A DNA stretch of 64,000 nt from Minwuia thermotolerans (GTDB lineage: Bacteria > Pseudomonadota > Alphaproteobacteria > Minwuiales > Minwuiaceae): positions 1-64,000 of the forward strand of contig BQJF01000002.1 of the NCBI GenBank assembly GCA_021604565.1. The letters run 5' to 3'. The translations under genes were made by a program, and so were the position numbers. Under the pieces are notes generated by a model. That model searched no databases and was not told where the DNA came from. It saw only the letters and a list, made by a program, of their open reading frames with translations. Below are positions 8,509-17,846 of this stretch, one piece after another (within the stretch, counting starts at the first letter, position 1; each line of letters opens with the position of its first letter).

Positions 8509-8654
8509 GTCGGTTTTCTCCGTCTTCTGGTTGCTTCTGGCCAGGCCGCCGTACGGGCGACAGGGCCGGTGAAATTCGTTCTGTGCCCTGCCGCTTGCGG
8601 TCCCCGGCGGGCACTCTGTTCCGTTACGTCACGATCTGGTGCGTTTCGGGCGTG

Positions 8655-8683
8655 AATAAAGGCGTCAGACCGCCTCAGGTCAA
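8655..8683 (-). promoter_or_regulatory. Candidate sodB promoter
   Basis: On the minus strand TTGACC (8678-8683) and TTTATT (8655-8660) are separated by exactly 17 bases. They match the -35 and -10 consensus at five and four of six positions. Transcription would start near 8648, giving a leader of about 140 nt. Confidence 0.45.
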
Positions 8684-8718
8684 GCCCGGGACGCTGCAAT
8701 GCGCGTGTGTCGTTCCTT

Positions 8719-8934
8719 TCAGGCGATGATGTCGGGCATCAGCAGGCCTTCCAGCCGCAGGATCTCGTCCTTCACCTTCAGTTTCTGTCGTTTCAGGCGC
8801 TGCATCTGCAGATCATCATAGGCGCCCTTTTCCGCCAGGGCAGCGATCGCCGCGTCGAGATCATGATGCGCAATCCGCTGTTCCGCCAGTTGCTTTTCGA
8901 TGTTTGCCCGTGCCTCACCTTCCGCAACTATCAT
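8719..8934 (-). CDS. DUF465 (YdcH-like) small coiled-coil protein
   Basis: This 71-residue, highly charged helical protein matches the DUF465/YdcH family of small proteins of unknown function, which are common in alphaproteobacteria. Its C-terminal half has the typical LKRQKLKVKDEILRLE pattern expected of a coiled coil. There is no signal peptide or membrane segment. The ATG at 8934 is chosen because GGAGAG lies nine bases upstream and the family starts near there; an open frame extends to 9018 over the divergent neighbour's start and is unlikely to be translated. Confidence 0.8.
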   Translation of the reverse strand: MIVAEGEARANIEKQLAEQRIAHHDLDAAIAALAEKGAYDDLQMQRLKRQKLKVKDEILRLEGLLMPDIIA

Positions 8935-9016
8935 GTCACCGGTCTCTCCTTTGCCCGTGCCCGTCAGCCATGCCATAGTCGCGCCGCGCGCATGAAGCTG
9001 ATCCCTGAAGAGTAAC

Positions 9017-9688
9017 ATGACCGCGCACCGGGATCACGGTCGGCGGCATCGCCGGACCACGATTGAACGCAGAAGTCTGGATCGTTTCATGGCGGTATTC
9101 TCGTCCGGAGTCTTCCCCCCCAATGACCTGTGGGACTACGCGACGCGTGTCTATGCGCGCGGTAAGGCGAAGGAAGCCTGTCTGGCCCTGCAGGACCGGC
9201 ACGGGCTGGACGTCAATGTCATGCTGTTCTGCTGCTGGGTGGCCTCCAGCGGGCGCGGCACCTTCCGGGACAGCGAACTGGATCAGGCGCTGCAGGCGGT
9301 GGCGGACTGGCGCAGCAATGCCATCAATGCGCTGCACGGTCTGAAGCTCTATCTGAAAGGCGATACCGCACCGGCACCGCGCCCGCTCTCCGACGATCTG
9401 CGGCGGGTGGTTGTCGAGAGCGAACTGCATGCCGAGCATGTCGAGGTGCTGATGCTTCACGCCGCCATGACGCGGGTCGGCACGGGTACCTTCGACCGGT
9501 TGCAGCAGATCGAGGATTCGCTGGCGAACCTGTTCGACTATCTGGCGCGGGTCGATATCCAGGCCGACGATTCAGACCTGGCCGCCCTGATCGAGATCCT
9601 GATCGCGGCCTTCCCCGACGAACTGCCGGGCCGCATAGAGAGCCTGGCCGCCGGGGCGGCGTTCAGATTGCGGGCCGGTCGTCGCTGA
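9017..9688 (+). CDS. TIGR02444/DUF2390 family protein
   Basis: This 223-residue protein resembles the TIGR02444 (DUF2390) family, recognisable from LWDYATRVYARGKAKEACL followed by LDVNVMLFCCWVASSG. The function is unknown; it looks like a soluble helical protein. The ATG at 9017 has GAAGAG upstream. The family homology begins only at about residue 30, so the ATG at 9089 (MAVFSSG) is a possible alternative. It is divergent from the DUF465 gene and convergent with the Fe-S gene that ends 12 bases away. Confidence 0.75.
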   Translation: MTAHRDHGRRHRRTTIERRSLDRFMAVFSSGVFPPNDLWDYATRVYARGKAKEACLALQDRHGLDVNVMLFCCWVASSGRGTFRDSELDQALQAVADWRSNAINALHGLKLYLKGDTAPAPRPLSDDLRRVVVESELHAEHVEVLMLHAAMTRVGTGTFDRLQQIEDSLANLFDYLARVDIQADDSDLAALIEILIAAFPDELPGRIESLAAGAAFRLRAGRR

Positions 9689-9700
9689 CGCAGTGATCCG

Positions 9701-10099
9701 TCAGGATGGCTGCTTCGCCGCCTCACCCACCGCGGGCTGGACGGAGAAGCTCTCGCCGCAGCCGCAGCGCTCCGCCTCGTTCGGGTTGGAGAAGGTGAAG
9801 CCGGAGCGGAACTGGGTTTCCTCGTAGTCCATCTCCGCGCCCAGCAGGAACATGGTGGCCATCGGATCGACGAAGACGCGCGCGCCCTCGGCCTCCACCA
9901 CTTCCTCGAATTTCTTCTGCTCGGTAGCGTACTCGACATTGTAGGTCATGCCGGAACAGCCGCCGGTCTTCACGCCGACGCGCACGCCAAGCGCCGTGTC
10001 GCCCTTGGCTTCCGCGCGCTGCATCAGCCGCTGCACCTGCTCGGCGGCGCGCGGCGTGACGGTCAGGATCGGTTTGCCACCCTCGGTCTGGAACATCAT
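9701..10099 (-). CDS. sufA: HesB/IscA-type iron-sulfur carrier (SufA-like)
   Basis: This 132-residue A-type carrier protein accepts Fe-S clusters from the SufBCD scaffold and passes them to apo-enzymes. The three conserved cysteines that bind iron or cluster are Cys48 (GGCSGM), Cys112 and Cys114 (CGCGESF). It is the last gene of the suf operon, 37 bases after sufT. AGGAG precedes a pair of adjacent ATGs (10099 and 10096), and either could be used. The C-terminal tail after ESFSV is slightly longer than in E. coli SufA. Confidence 0.92.
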   Translation of the reverse strand: MMFQTEGGKPILTVTPRAAEQVQRLMQRAEAKGDTALGVRVGVKTGGCSGMTYNVEYATEQKKFEEVVEAEGARVFVDPMATMFLLGAEMDYEETQFRSGFTFSNPNEAERCGCGESFSVQPAVGEAAKQPS

Positions 10100-10136
10100 T
10101 TCACTCCTGAACAGGTTGGTCTGAATTCAGCGTCGC

Positions 10137-10535
10137 TCAAAACATGTCGAGGGCGAGACGGGCCTCGTCCGACATGCGCTCCGGTGTCCACGGCGGCTCG
10201 AACACCAGTTGCACGGTGACGAGTCCGGTGCCTTCGACGGTGGCCACCGCGTCCGCCACCCATTGCGGCAGTTCACCGGCAACCGGGCAGGCCGGGGCGG
10301 TCAGTGTCATGTCGACCTCGACATCGCCGTCCGGTTTCGCCTCCAGCCTGTAGATAAGGCCGAGTTCGTAGATGTCCACCGGGATCTCCGGGTCATAGAC
10401 GGTCTTCATCGCCGCGATCAGCGGCTCGGAGCCGAGTTCGCTCAGGCCCTCTCGCTTCTCGCCCGCATAGGCGACGACGTCCGGGACTTCCATGAAGTCC
10501 AGCAGGCTCGGACTCTGGTCAGGTGTCATGGTCAT
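10137..10535 (-). CDS. sufT: SUF system assembly protein SufT (DUF59/MIP18)
   Basis: This 132-residue protein carries the DUF59 (MIP18-like) fold linked to Fe-S cluster maturation. Family features are VYDPEIPVDIYELGLIY and the conserved cysteine segment TLTAPACPVAGELP. In other bacteria SufT helps mature Fe-S proteins under high demand. The ATG at 10535 is preceded by AGGGGAA. It sits between sufE and sufA in the operon. Confidence 0.92.
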   Translation of the reverse strand: MTMTPDQSPSLLDFMEVPDVVAYAGEKREGLSELGSEPLIAAMKTVYDPEIPVDIYELGLIYRLEAKPDGDVEVDMTLTAPACPVAGELPQWVADAVATVEGTGLVTVQLVFEPPWTPERMSDEARLALDMF

Positions 10536-10586
10536 TTCAATTCCCCTGTATGGAGAGCAGATGGACGGTGCGCGGGTTCCTGGACA

Positions 10587-11015
10587 TCAGGCACCTGCTG
10601 CTTCGCGGGCAACCGGCTGCCCGGCCATCTTCTGGATCTGTTTCAGCATTGCCATCATGCCGACCTGGCGCTGGAAGGTGAGGGCACCCAGGTTCAGCCG
10701 CCGCACGTCATCGAGACTGATCTCGCGCACCTCCTCCGACGTCAGGCCGCTGAAGGACTGCACCATCATGTGCACCAATCCCTTCACGATTGCCGCCTCG
10801 GAGGCACCCTTGAACCAGTGCAGGCCATCCTTCTTCTCATGCACCAGCCAGACCTTCGACATGCAGCCGTGCATCAGGTTCGCGTCCGTCTTCCATTCGT
10901 CGGGGAAGTCGGTCGCATCCTGTTTCTTCGCCAGATCGAGCAGGAACTCGAAGCGCATGTCGTCGTCCAGCGCCTCCAGCGTCTCCGCGAAATCCTCGTA
11001 CTCAGCGCGTGCCAT
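10587..11015 (-). CDS. sufE: Cysteine desulfuration protein SufE
   Basis: SufE takes persulfide sulfur from the SufS active-site cysteine and delivers it to the SufBCD scaffold. This 142-residue protein keeps the acceptor cysteine at position 51 (MHGCMSKVW), the same position as in E. coli SufE. The gene follows sufS by nine bases. Many alphaproteobacterial suf operons place sufE elsewhere or use other sulfur acceptors, so having it inside the operon identifies the SufS partner directly. Confidence 0.94.
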   Translation of the reverse strand: MARAEYEDFAETLEALDDDMRFEFLLDLAKKQDATDFPDEWKTDANLMHGCMSKVWLVHEKKDGLHWFKGASEAAIVKGLVHMMVQSFSGLTSEEVREISLDDVRRLNLGALTFQRQVGMMAMLKQIQKMAGQPVAREAAGA

Positions 11016-11024
11016 GTGTGATCC

Positions 11025-12278
11025 TCAACTCAGCATCTTCCTGGCTTTCTCGATGGCTTCCCCAAGCACATCGATCTCAGCCTTCGTGTTGTACATCGCC
11101 AGCGTCGCACGAACAGTCCCGATGATCCCCAGCCGGTCCATCAGCGGCTCGGCGCAATGATGGCCGACGCGGCAGGCAACGCCCTGACGGTCCAGCACGG
11201 CGGCCACGTCATAGGGGTGCAGCCCGTCCACCAGGAAGGAAATGATGGCCGCCTTGTCCGGCGCGGTGCCGATCAGGCGCATCCCCTCGATGGCCGACAG
11301 CCGCTCATGCGCATAGTCGCGCAGCCCCGCCTCATGCGCGCGGATGGCATCGAAGCCGATGTCGGCGACATAGTTGATCGCCGCATGCAGGCCAATTGCC
11401 TCCACGATCGCAGGCGTTCCGGCCTCGAACCGGTGCGGGGCCTCCTTGAAGGTCGAGCCCTTGAAGGAGACCTTGTCGATCATGTCGCCGCCGCCGAGGA
11501 ACGGCGGCATGCTGTTCAGGATATCCAGCTTGCCATAGAGCACGCCGAGACCACTCGGCCCGTAGAGCTTGTGGGCGGTGAAACCATAGAAATCGGCGTC
11601 GATGTCCTGCACGTCGACCGGGCCGTGCACCACTGCCTGGGCGCCATCGAACAGTACCTTCGCACCTGCGTCGTGGGCCAGTCGCGCCACTTCCTTCGCC
11701 GGGACATTGGTGCCCAGCACGTTGGAGCAATGGGTGATGGAGACCAGCTTCGTGCGGTCGTTCAGCAATTCCGCGAACCGGTCGATCCGGAAGCTGCCAT
11801 CATCCTCCACCGGTGCCACGCGCAGCACGACACCCGTGGCCTCCGCCAGCAACTGCCAGGGCACGATGTTGGCATGGTGCTCCATCTCGGAGACGATGAC
11901 CTCGTCTCCCTCCTTCAGGAAGGCCCGGCCATAGGCGTGGGCCACCAGATTGATGGCGGCAGTGACGTTGGGCGTGAAGATGATCTCGTCCGGGCTGGCC
12001 GCATTTAGGAACCGCGCGACGCGGTCCCGCGCCTGCTCGAACGCGTCCGTGGTCGCGGCGGACAGGTAGTGCGCACCGCGATGGACGTTGGAATACTGGT
12101 GCTCCATGCAGTGGCGCATGGCGTCGATGACCTGGCGCGGCTTCTGCGCGCTGGCCCCTGAATCCATGAAGACCAGCGGCTTGCCGTAGACGGTTTCCGA
12201 CAGGATCGGGAAGTCGCGGCGCACCGCCTCCACATCCAGCACGGTGCTGTTCGCGCGATCCGAAACGGTATCAGCCAT
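11025..12278 (-). CDS. sufS: Cysteine desulfurase SufS
   Basis: SufS is a PLP-dependent class II cysteine desulfurase that removes sulfur from cysteine as a bound persulfide. In this 417-residue protein the PLP lysine lies in TAHKLYGPSG (near residue 236) and the catalytic cysteine in CRVGHHCAEPLM (near residue 374). The ATG at 12278 is chosen because GGAGGG lies seven bases upstream; it overlaps the end of sufD by eight bases, so translation is probably coupled. A GTG nine bases earlier is a weaker choice. Confidence 0.95.
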   Translation of the reverse strand: MADTVSDRANSTVLDVEAVRRDFPILSETVYGKPLVFMDSGASAQKPRQVIDAMRHCMEHQYSNVHRGAHYLSAATTDAFEQARDRVARFLNAASPDEIIFTPNVTAAINLVAHAYGRAFLKEGDEVIVSEMEHHANIVPWQLLAEATGVVLRVAPVEDDGSFRIDRFAELLNDRTKLVSITHCSNVLGTNVPAKEVARLAHDAGAKVLFDGAQAVVHGPVDVQDIDADFYGFTAHKLYGPSGLGVLYGKLDILNSMPPFLGGGDMIDKVSFKGSTFKEAPHRFEAGTPAIVEAIGLHAAINYVADIGFDAIRAHEAGLRDYAHERLSAIEGMRLIGTAPDKAAIISFLVDGLHPYDVAAVLDRQGVACRVGHHCAEPLMDRLGIIGTVRATLAMYNTKAEIDVLGEAIEKARKMLS

Positions 12279-13500
12279 GGGCCGCACCCTCCACCTGCAG
12301 CGCGCCGTGCACCCGGTCCTTCAGACGTTCGCGCAGTCCTTCGTCGGCGATGTCGTCGAAGACCTCGTCCAGAAAGGCCTGCACCAGCAGGCTCTTGGCG
12401 GCCTGCGCGTCGATACCCCGGGCACGCAGATAGAACAGCGCGTCCTCGTCGATCTCGCCTGCGGTCGCACCATGGCTGCAGACCACATCGTCGGCATAGA
12501 TCTCCAGCGCCGGCTTGGAGTCGATCTCCGCCTGCCGCGACAGCAGCAGTGCCTTGTTCAACTGGTGTCCGGCGGTCTTCTGCGCATCCTTCATCACCCG
12601 GATGCCGCCCTGGAACACACCGCGTGAGCGGTCATCCAGCACGCCCTTGTAGACTTCATGGCTGCTGGTGTTGGGTACGGCGTGATCGATGTGGGTGGTG
12701 TGATCCAGGTGCTGCTGCCCACGACCTGCATAGGCCCCGAGCAGGCGTACGGAACTGCCCTGACCGTTCAGGGCGACATGCACCTCGTCCCGCGCCAGCC
12801 GGGATCCAACGGACAGGACGAAACGTTCGTGGCTTGCGTCGCGTCCGATCTCCACCGCGCAGTCGGACAGGTGGAAGGCCTCTATGCTCTCGTCCTGCAG
12901 CTTGACGTGACGCAGGCGCGCGCCGTCTGCCAGCCGCACATCGGTGGCCAGCGTTGCGGCGTAGGCGTTGCTGCCCAGGTGGTGTTCCACCACGGTCAGC
13001 GCGCTGTTGCTGCCGAGCGCGATCTCCAGCGTGAAATGATGGCCGCCCGAGCGGCTGCCCGTGCCGATGAAGACAAGCTCCAGCGCCTGTGACGGTGCCG
13101 CGTTGGCATCCAGCGTGATGCGCAGCCCGTCGTCCGCCATGGCGATGCTGAGGTCGCGCACGGCGCGTCTGCCGCCCATGTCAGCCTGCAGGGTGCCGCC
13201 CTGATCGAGGCTCAGGCCGTCGATCCCGGCATCCGAAAGGTCACCGTCGATACGCCCGTCGATGATCACCACCCGGTGTGCCCCATCCACCAGCGTGTCG
13301 GGGATGGCGGGGGTGCTGTCGTTGGCGGGTTCGGTCCGCGCATCCAGGAACTGGGTCAGCGGGCGCAGGTTGGTGAATTTCCAGGCTTCCTGCTTCGGCG
13401 TCGGCAGACCCGCGTCGCGGAACCGGTCGCGCGCCGCGGTCCGGTCGGTGTCGGCATCACCGCTGAAGCGTTCCAGAAGGATTTCGGCTGTGCTGTCCAT
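12271..13500 (-). CDS. sufD: Fe-S assembly scaffold subunit SufD
   Basis: SufD is the paralogue of SufB in the SufBC2D scaffold where Fe-S clusters are built. This 409-residue protein shows the beta-helix core and the conserved C-terminal segments SSHEVYKGVLDDRSRGVF and VCSHGATAGEIDEDALFYL. The N-terminal third is divergent, as is usual for SufD. Its ATG at 13500 lies seven bases beyond the sufC stop and its end overlaps sufS. Confidence 0.95.
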   Translation of the reverse strand: MDSTAEILLERFSGDADTDRTAARDRFRDAGLPTPKQEAWKFTNLRPLTQFLDARTEPANDSTPAIPDTLVDGAHRVVIIDGRIDGDLSDAGIDGLSLDQGGTLQADMGGRRAVRDLSIAMADDGLRITLDANAAPSQALELVFIGTGSRSGGHHFTLEIALGSNSALTVVEHHLGSNAYAATLATDVRLADGARLRHVKLQDESIEAFHLSDCAVEIGRDASHERFVLSVGSRLARDEVHVALNGQGSSVRLLGAYAGRGQQHLDHTTHIDHAVPNTSSHEVYKGVLDDRSRGVFQGGIRVMKDAQKTAGHQLNKALLLSRQAEIDSKPALEIYADDVVCSHGATAGEIDEDALFYLRARGIDAQAAKSLLVQAFLDEVFDDIADEGLRERLKDRVHGALQVEGAAHG

Positions 13501-13507
13501 GACTGCC

Positions 13508-14260
<753 letters not shown>

Positions 14261-14318
14261 GTTGTCGCCTTCGGCTTGTCTGTCTGTTGCGTTGCGCGGT
14301 TCGGTGTCGGCCGTTGCC

Positions 14319-15788
<1,470 letters not shown>

Positions 15789-15791
15789 GCG

Positions 15792-16286
15792 TCAGGCCCC
15801 CCTTGAGGTGCTGGTTGAGTGCCCGTAGGCCGGACGGGCCGGTTGGTCCGGCACGGGGAATTCCATCGGCGTCAGTGCCATGTCGGCCAGGGTCACGCGA
15901 CCCAGCGCCGAACGTATCGCCTCGTTGACCCGGTTCCAGTTGCCACGCATGCCGCACAGGCTTTCCACGTTGCAGCTGTCATCGGCACCGTCGACGCAGG
16001 CGGTCAGCGCGATGGGGCCATCCAGTGCCTGCACGATCTCTGCGATGGAGATCTGTTCCGGCGTCCGCTCGACGACGTAGCCACCTTGCGCCCCGCGCAC
16101 GGAACGCAGCAGACCGGCACGGGCCAGGGACTTCAGAACCTTGGCCACGGTCGGTTGCGGCACGCCGGTCTCATCGGAAAGCCGGGTGGCGGTGAACAGC
16201 ACATCTGCCGTCGCGGTTTCGCTGATCTGACCCATGTGGACCATCATCACCACCGCGTAATCCGTCAGTTTGCTCAAGCGCATCAT
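15792..16286 (-). CDS. Rrf2-family Fe-S responsive regulator of the suf operon
   Basis: This 164-residue Rrf2-type repressor matches the SUF-system regulator subfamily related to IscR and RirA. An N-terminal winged helix (residues 1-75, with QPTVAKVLKSLARAGLLRS as recognition region) is followed by three cysteines in the pattern C-X7-C-X5-C (TACVDGADDSC, then LCGMRGNW), which would ligate a regulatory Fe-S cluster. As first gene of the operon it probably represses its own transcript when clusters are plentiful. A matching inverted repeat lies at 16315-16331. Two adjacent ATGs (16286, 16283) are possible starts. Confidence 0.92.
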   Translation of the reverse strand: MMRLSKLTDYAVVMMVHMGQISETATADVLFTATRLSDETGVPQPTVAKVLKSLARAGLLRSVRGAQGGYVVERTPEQISIAEIVQALDGPIALTACVDGADDSCNVESLCGMRGNWNRVNEAIRSALGRVTLADMALTPMEFPVPDQPARPAYGHSTSTSRGA

Positions 16287-16314
16287 CTGTCCGTTTGCCC
16301 CTGTGCCATGAAAC

Positions 16315-16331
16315 AGGACTTCAATGGTCCT
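16315..16331. promoter_or_regulatory. Candidate Rrf2/IscR-type operator of the suf operon
   Basis: AGGAC and GTCCT form a perfect inverted repeat around a 7-base centre. The GAC-N7-GTC spacing is that of IscR type-1 boxes, though the flanks match only in part. It lies 29 bases from the regulator start codon and just downstream of the candidate -10. Confidence 0.45.
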
Positions 16332-16332
16332 C

Positions 16333-16360
16333 TATCTATCGGAAGCCGGTGATAAATCAA
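16333..16360 (-). promoter_or_regulatory. Candidate suf operon promoter
   Basis: On the minus strand TTGATT (16355-16360) and TAGATA (16333-16338) are 16 bases apart. The -10 match is weak, but the inverted repeat at 16315-16331 would cover the start region, as expected for autorepression. Confidence 0.35.
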
Positions 16361-16387
16361 GACCGAAACGGTACGGATTGATCTGTT

Positions 16388-16843
16388 TCAGGCTGCGGTG
16401 CGCGCCTGCTGCTTCGCCAGACCACGGCGGAAATCATCCAGGGTGATGATGCGGTCGATGTTGCCGTCGGCGTCCAGGATCTCGTAGACGACGCCGTCCA
16501 CGGCGGTCATCTGCAGCAGGATCGTGGCACCGTTCTCGCCGCCGCCCTCGATATGCGTCTCGTCGCCATTGTTGGTTCCGAAACCGGCGGAAACGCGGGA
16601 TGTATGCGGATCACCATGGCCGATCACCGGTTCGAACAGCCGGTGCTCCCCCTCGATCACCAGCGTCTTGGTCGGCCCGACATGCCGGTGCGGCACACAT
16701 TCCGCGTGCGGATCGAACTTCATCAGCATGTCCACGACCTGTGTGCGGTCATCCACCGACAGCAGGTGATAATACAGCCCCTCGAACCCCGCGAACGGCC
16801 GCCACGGGATCTCCCCGTTTCCAAATTCGGTTGTATTGGTCAT
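16388..16843 (-). CDS. Cupin-fold protein
   Basis: This 151-residue protein has a single cupin barrel. The metal-binding pattern is visible in CVPHRHVGPTKTLVIEGEHRLFE, whose two histidines and glutamate typify cupin motif 1. There is no DNA-binding domain, signal peptide or fused catalytic domain, so no reaction can be assigned; related proteins include anti-sigma and acetylacetone-dioxygenase-like cupins. GAGGAG precedes the ATG at 16843, which fixes the start. It lies about 100 bases upstream of the suf regulator on the same strand, with the suf promoter candidate between them. Confidence 0.75.
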   Translation of the reverse strand: MTNTTEFGNGEIPWRPFAGFEGLYYHLLSVDDRTQVVDMLMKFDPHAECVPHRHVGPTKTLVIEGEHRLFEPVIGHGDPHTSRVSAGFGTNNGDETHIEGGGENGATILLQMTAVDGVVYEILDADGNIDRIITLDDFRRGLAKQQARTAA

Positions 16844-16934
16844 CACGTTCTCCTCGCGTGGCGTTGGTCCAGTTCGGTAAATCTTGCCGTAGGTCCTTGT
16901 GTAGATGCAATCACGGGAACGGAGTGGAATCGCT

Positions 16935-17708
16935 ATGACCGACATTGTCTATTTGTCCCCGGAGGACCTGGAGAAGAAATTCGGCATCCCGAAATGGTTT
17001 CGCGCATACAGCTTCAAGGGGGAATGGAAGAACTTCACCGAGAAGACAATAGCGCGCCCGATCATCCATGGCGGGTTGATCGAGAAGGGCTATTTTCGGG
17101 ATGGAGATACCTGCTTCTGCGAACTGACGCTGTCTGTCAGCCGTTTCAGGCAAACCGTCCGGTCCGGGACCATGGTGCGATATCTGGAGATCGAACGAGG
17201 CGCCGTCGGAGAAATTCTTCTCAAGTACGCGAAATCCGACCTGCGCCGGATCAACCGTCAGGCGGCAGCGGGCATCTCACCGAACCCAAACGATATCGAG
17301 ACCGTCAGGCTCGAGCTGCTCTCGGCATTCACCGGCACTCCTTATGGCAATCTGCTGTCAGGATTGGTGAAGTCGAACGACAACCAGAAAGTGCTCGACG
17401 CGTTCGGAGAGATCGCCAAGGCCATGGAGAGGGACCGCAAGAAGCTCTCGGGATTGCTCAGTGTGACGCGGTTCAAGTTGAGCGAAACGAAGATCGTCGA
17501 TGAGTTCGCCAGCCTGGTGCTGATCGACAGGTTGAAGAAGGTACTCAACGCGAAAATTCCCTGCGACGACTGGATCAGAAAGCTGGAAGACGGTGTCGTG
17601 GCAAGGAAAGAGGAATTGCCCGAGTACATTGATGCCGAGCCTGAGGAAAGCGCTGAGAGCATGATGAAGAAGCTGATCGAGAAGGCGAAGACGCTGCTGC
17701 GGCAGTAG
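16935..17708 (+). CDS. Unrecognised hypothetical protein
   Basis: I do not recognise this 257-residue protein. It has no signal peptide or membrane segment, many Lys/Glu residues, and a C-terminal region (about 215-257) that looks helical and coiled-coil forming. Cysteines are few. Two counted 60-base lines give 57-60% GC against 67% in a nearby line, and codon use is correspondingly richer in A/T. GGAG lies upstream of the ATG at 16935. It is divergent from the cupin gene and convergent with glnD, and thus stands alone. Transfer from another genome is plausible but not shown. Confidence 0.65.
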   Translation: MTDIVYLSPEDLEKKFGIPKWFRAYSFKGEWKNFTEKTIARPIIHGGLIEKGYFRDGDTCFCELTLSVSRFRQTVRSGTMVRYLEIERGAVGEILLKYAKSDLRRINRQAAAGISPNPNDIETVRLELLSAFTGTPYGNLLSGLVKSNDNQKVLDAFGEIAKAMERDRKKLSGLLSVTRFKLSETKIVDEFASLVLIDRLKKVLNAKIPCDDWIRKLEDGVVARKEELPEYIDAEPEESAESMMKKLIEKAKTLLRQ

Positions 17709-17814
17709 CTGCCTGACGCACCAGCACAACTGCGCCTGCTCCGCTCCCCACCTGGCAGTTCAGCCCCGTCATCCTACATGGGTGATCTGCCAGGGTAGCC
17801 GCGCAGCAGGCGGG

Positions 17815-17846
17815 GTTAGCCACGTCGATTGACGGACTTGGCTAAC
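17815..17846. other. Hairpin overlapping the glnD stop codon
   Basis: GTTAGCCA (17815-17822) and TGGCTAAC (17839-17846) pair perfectly over a 16-base loop, and the right arm contains the glnD stop codon on the minus strand. There is no T-run, so it is at best a weak terminator or an mRNA-stabilising hairpin between the convergent hypothetical and glnD genes. Confidence 0.35.
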
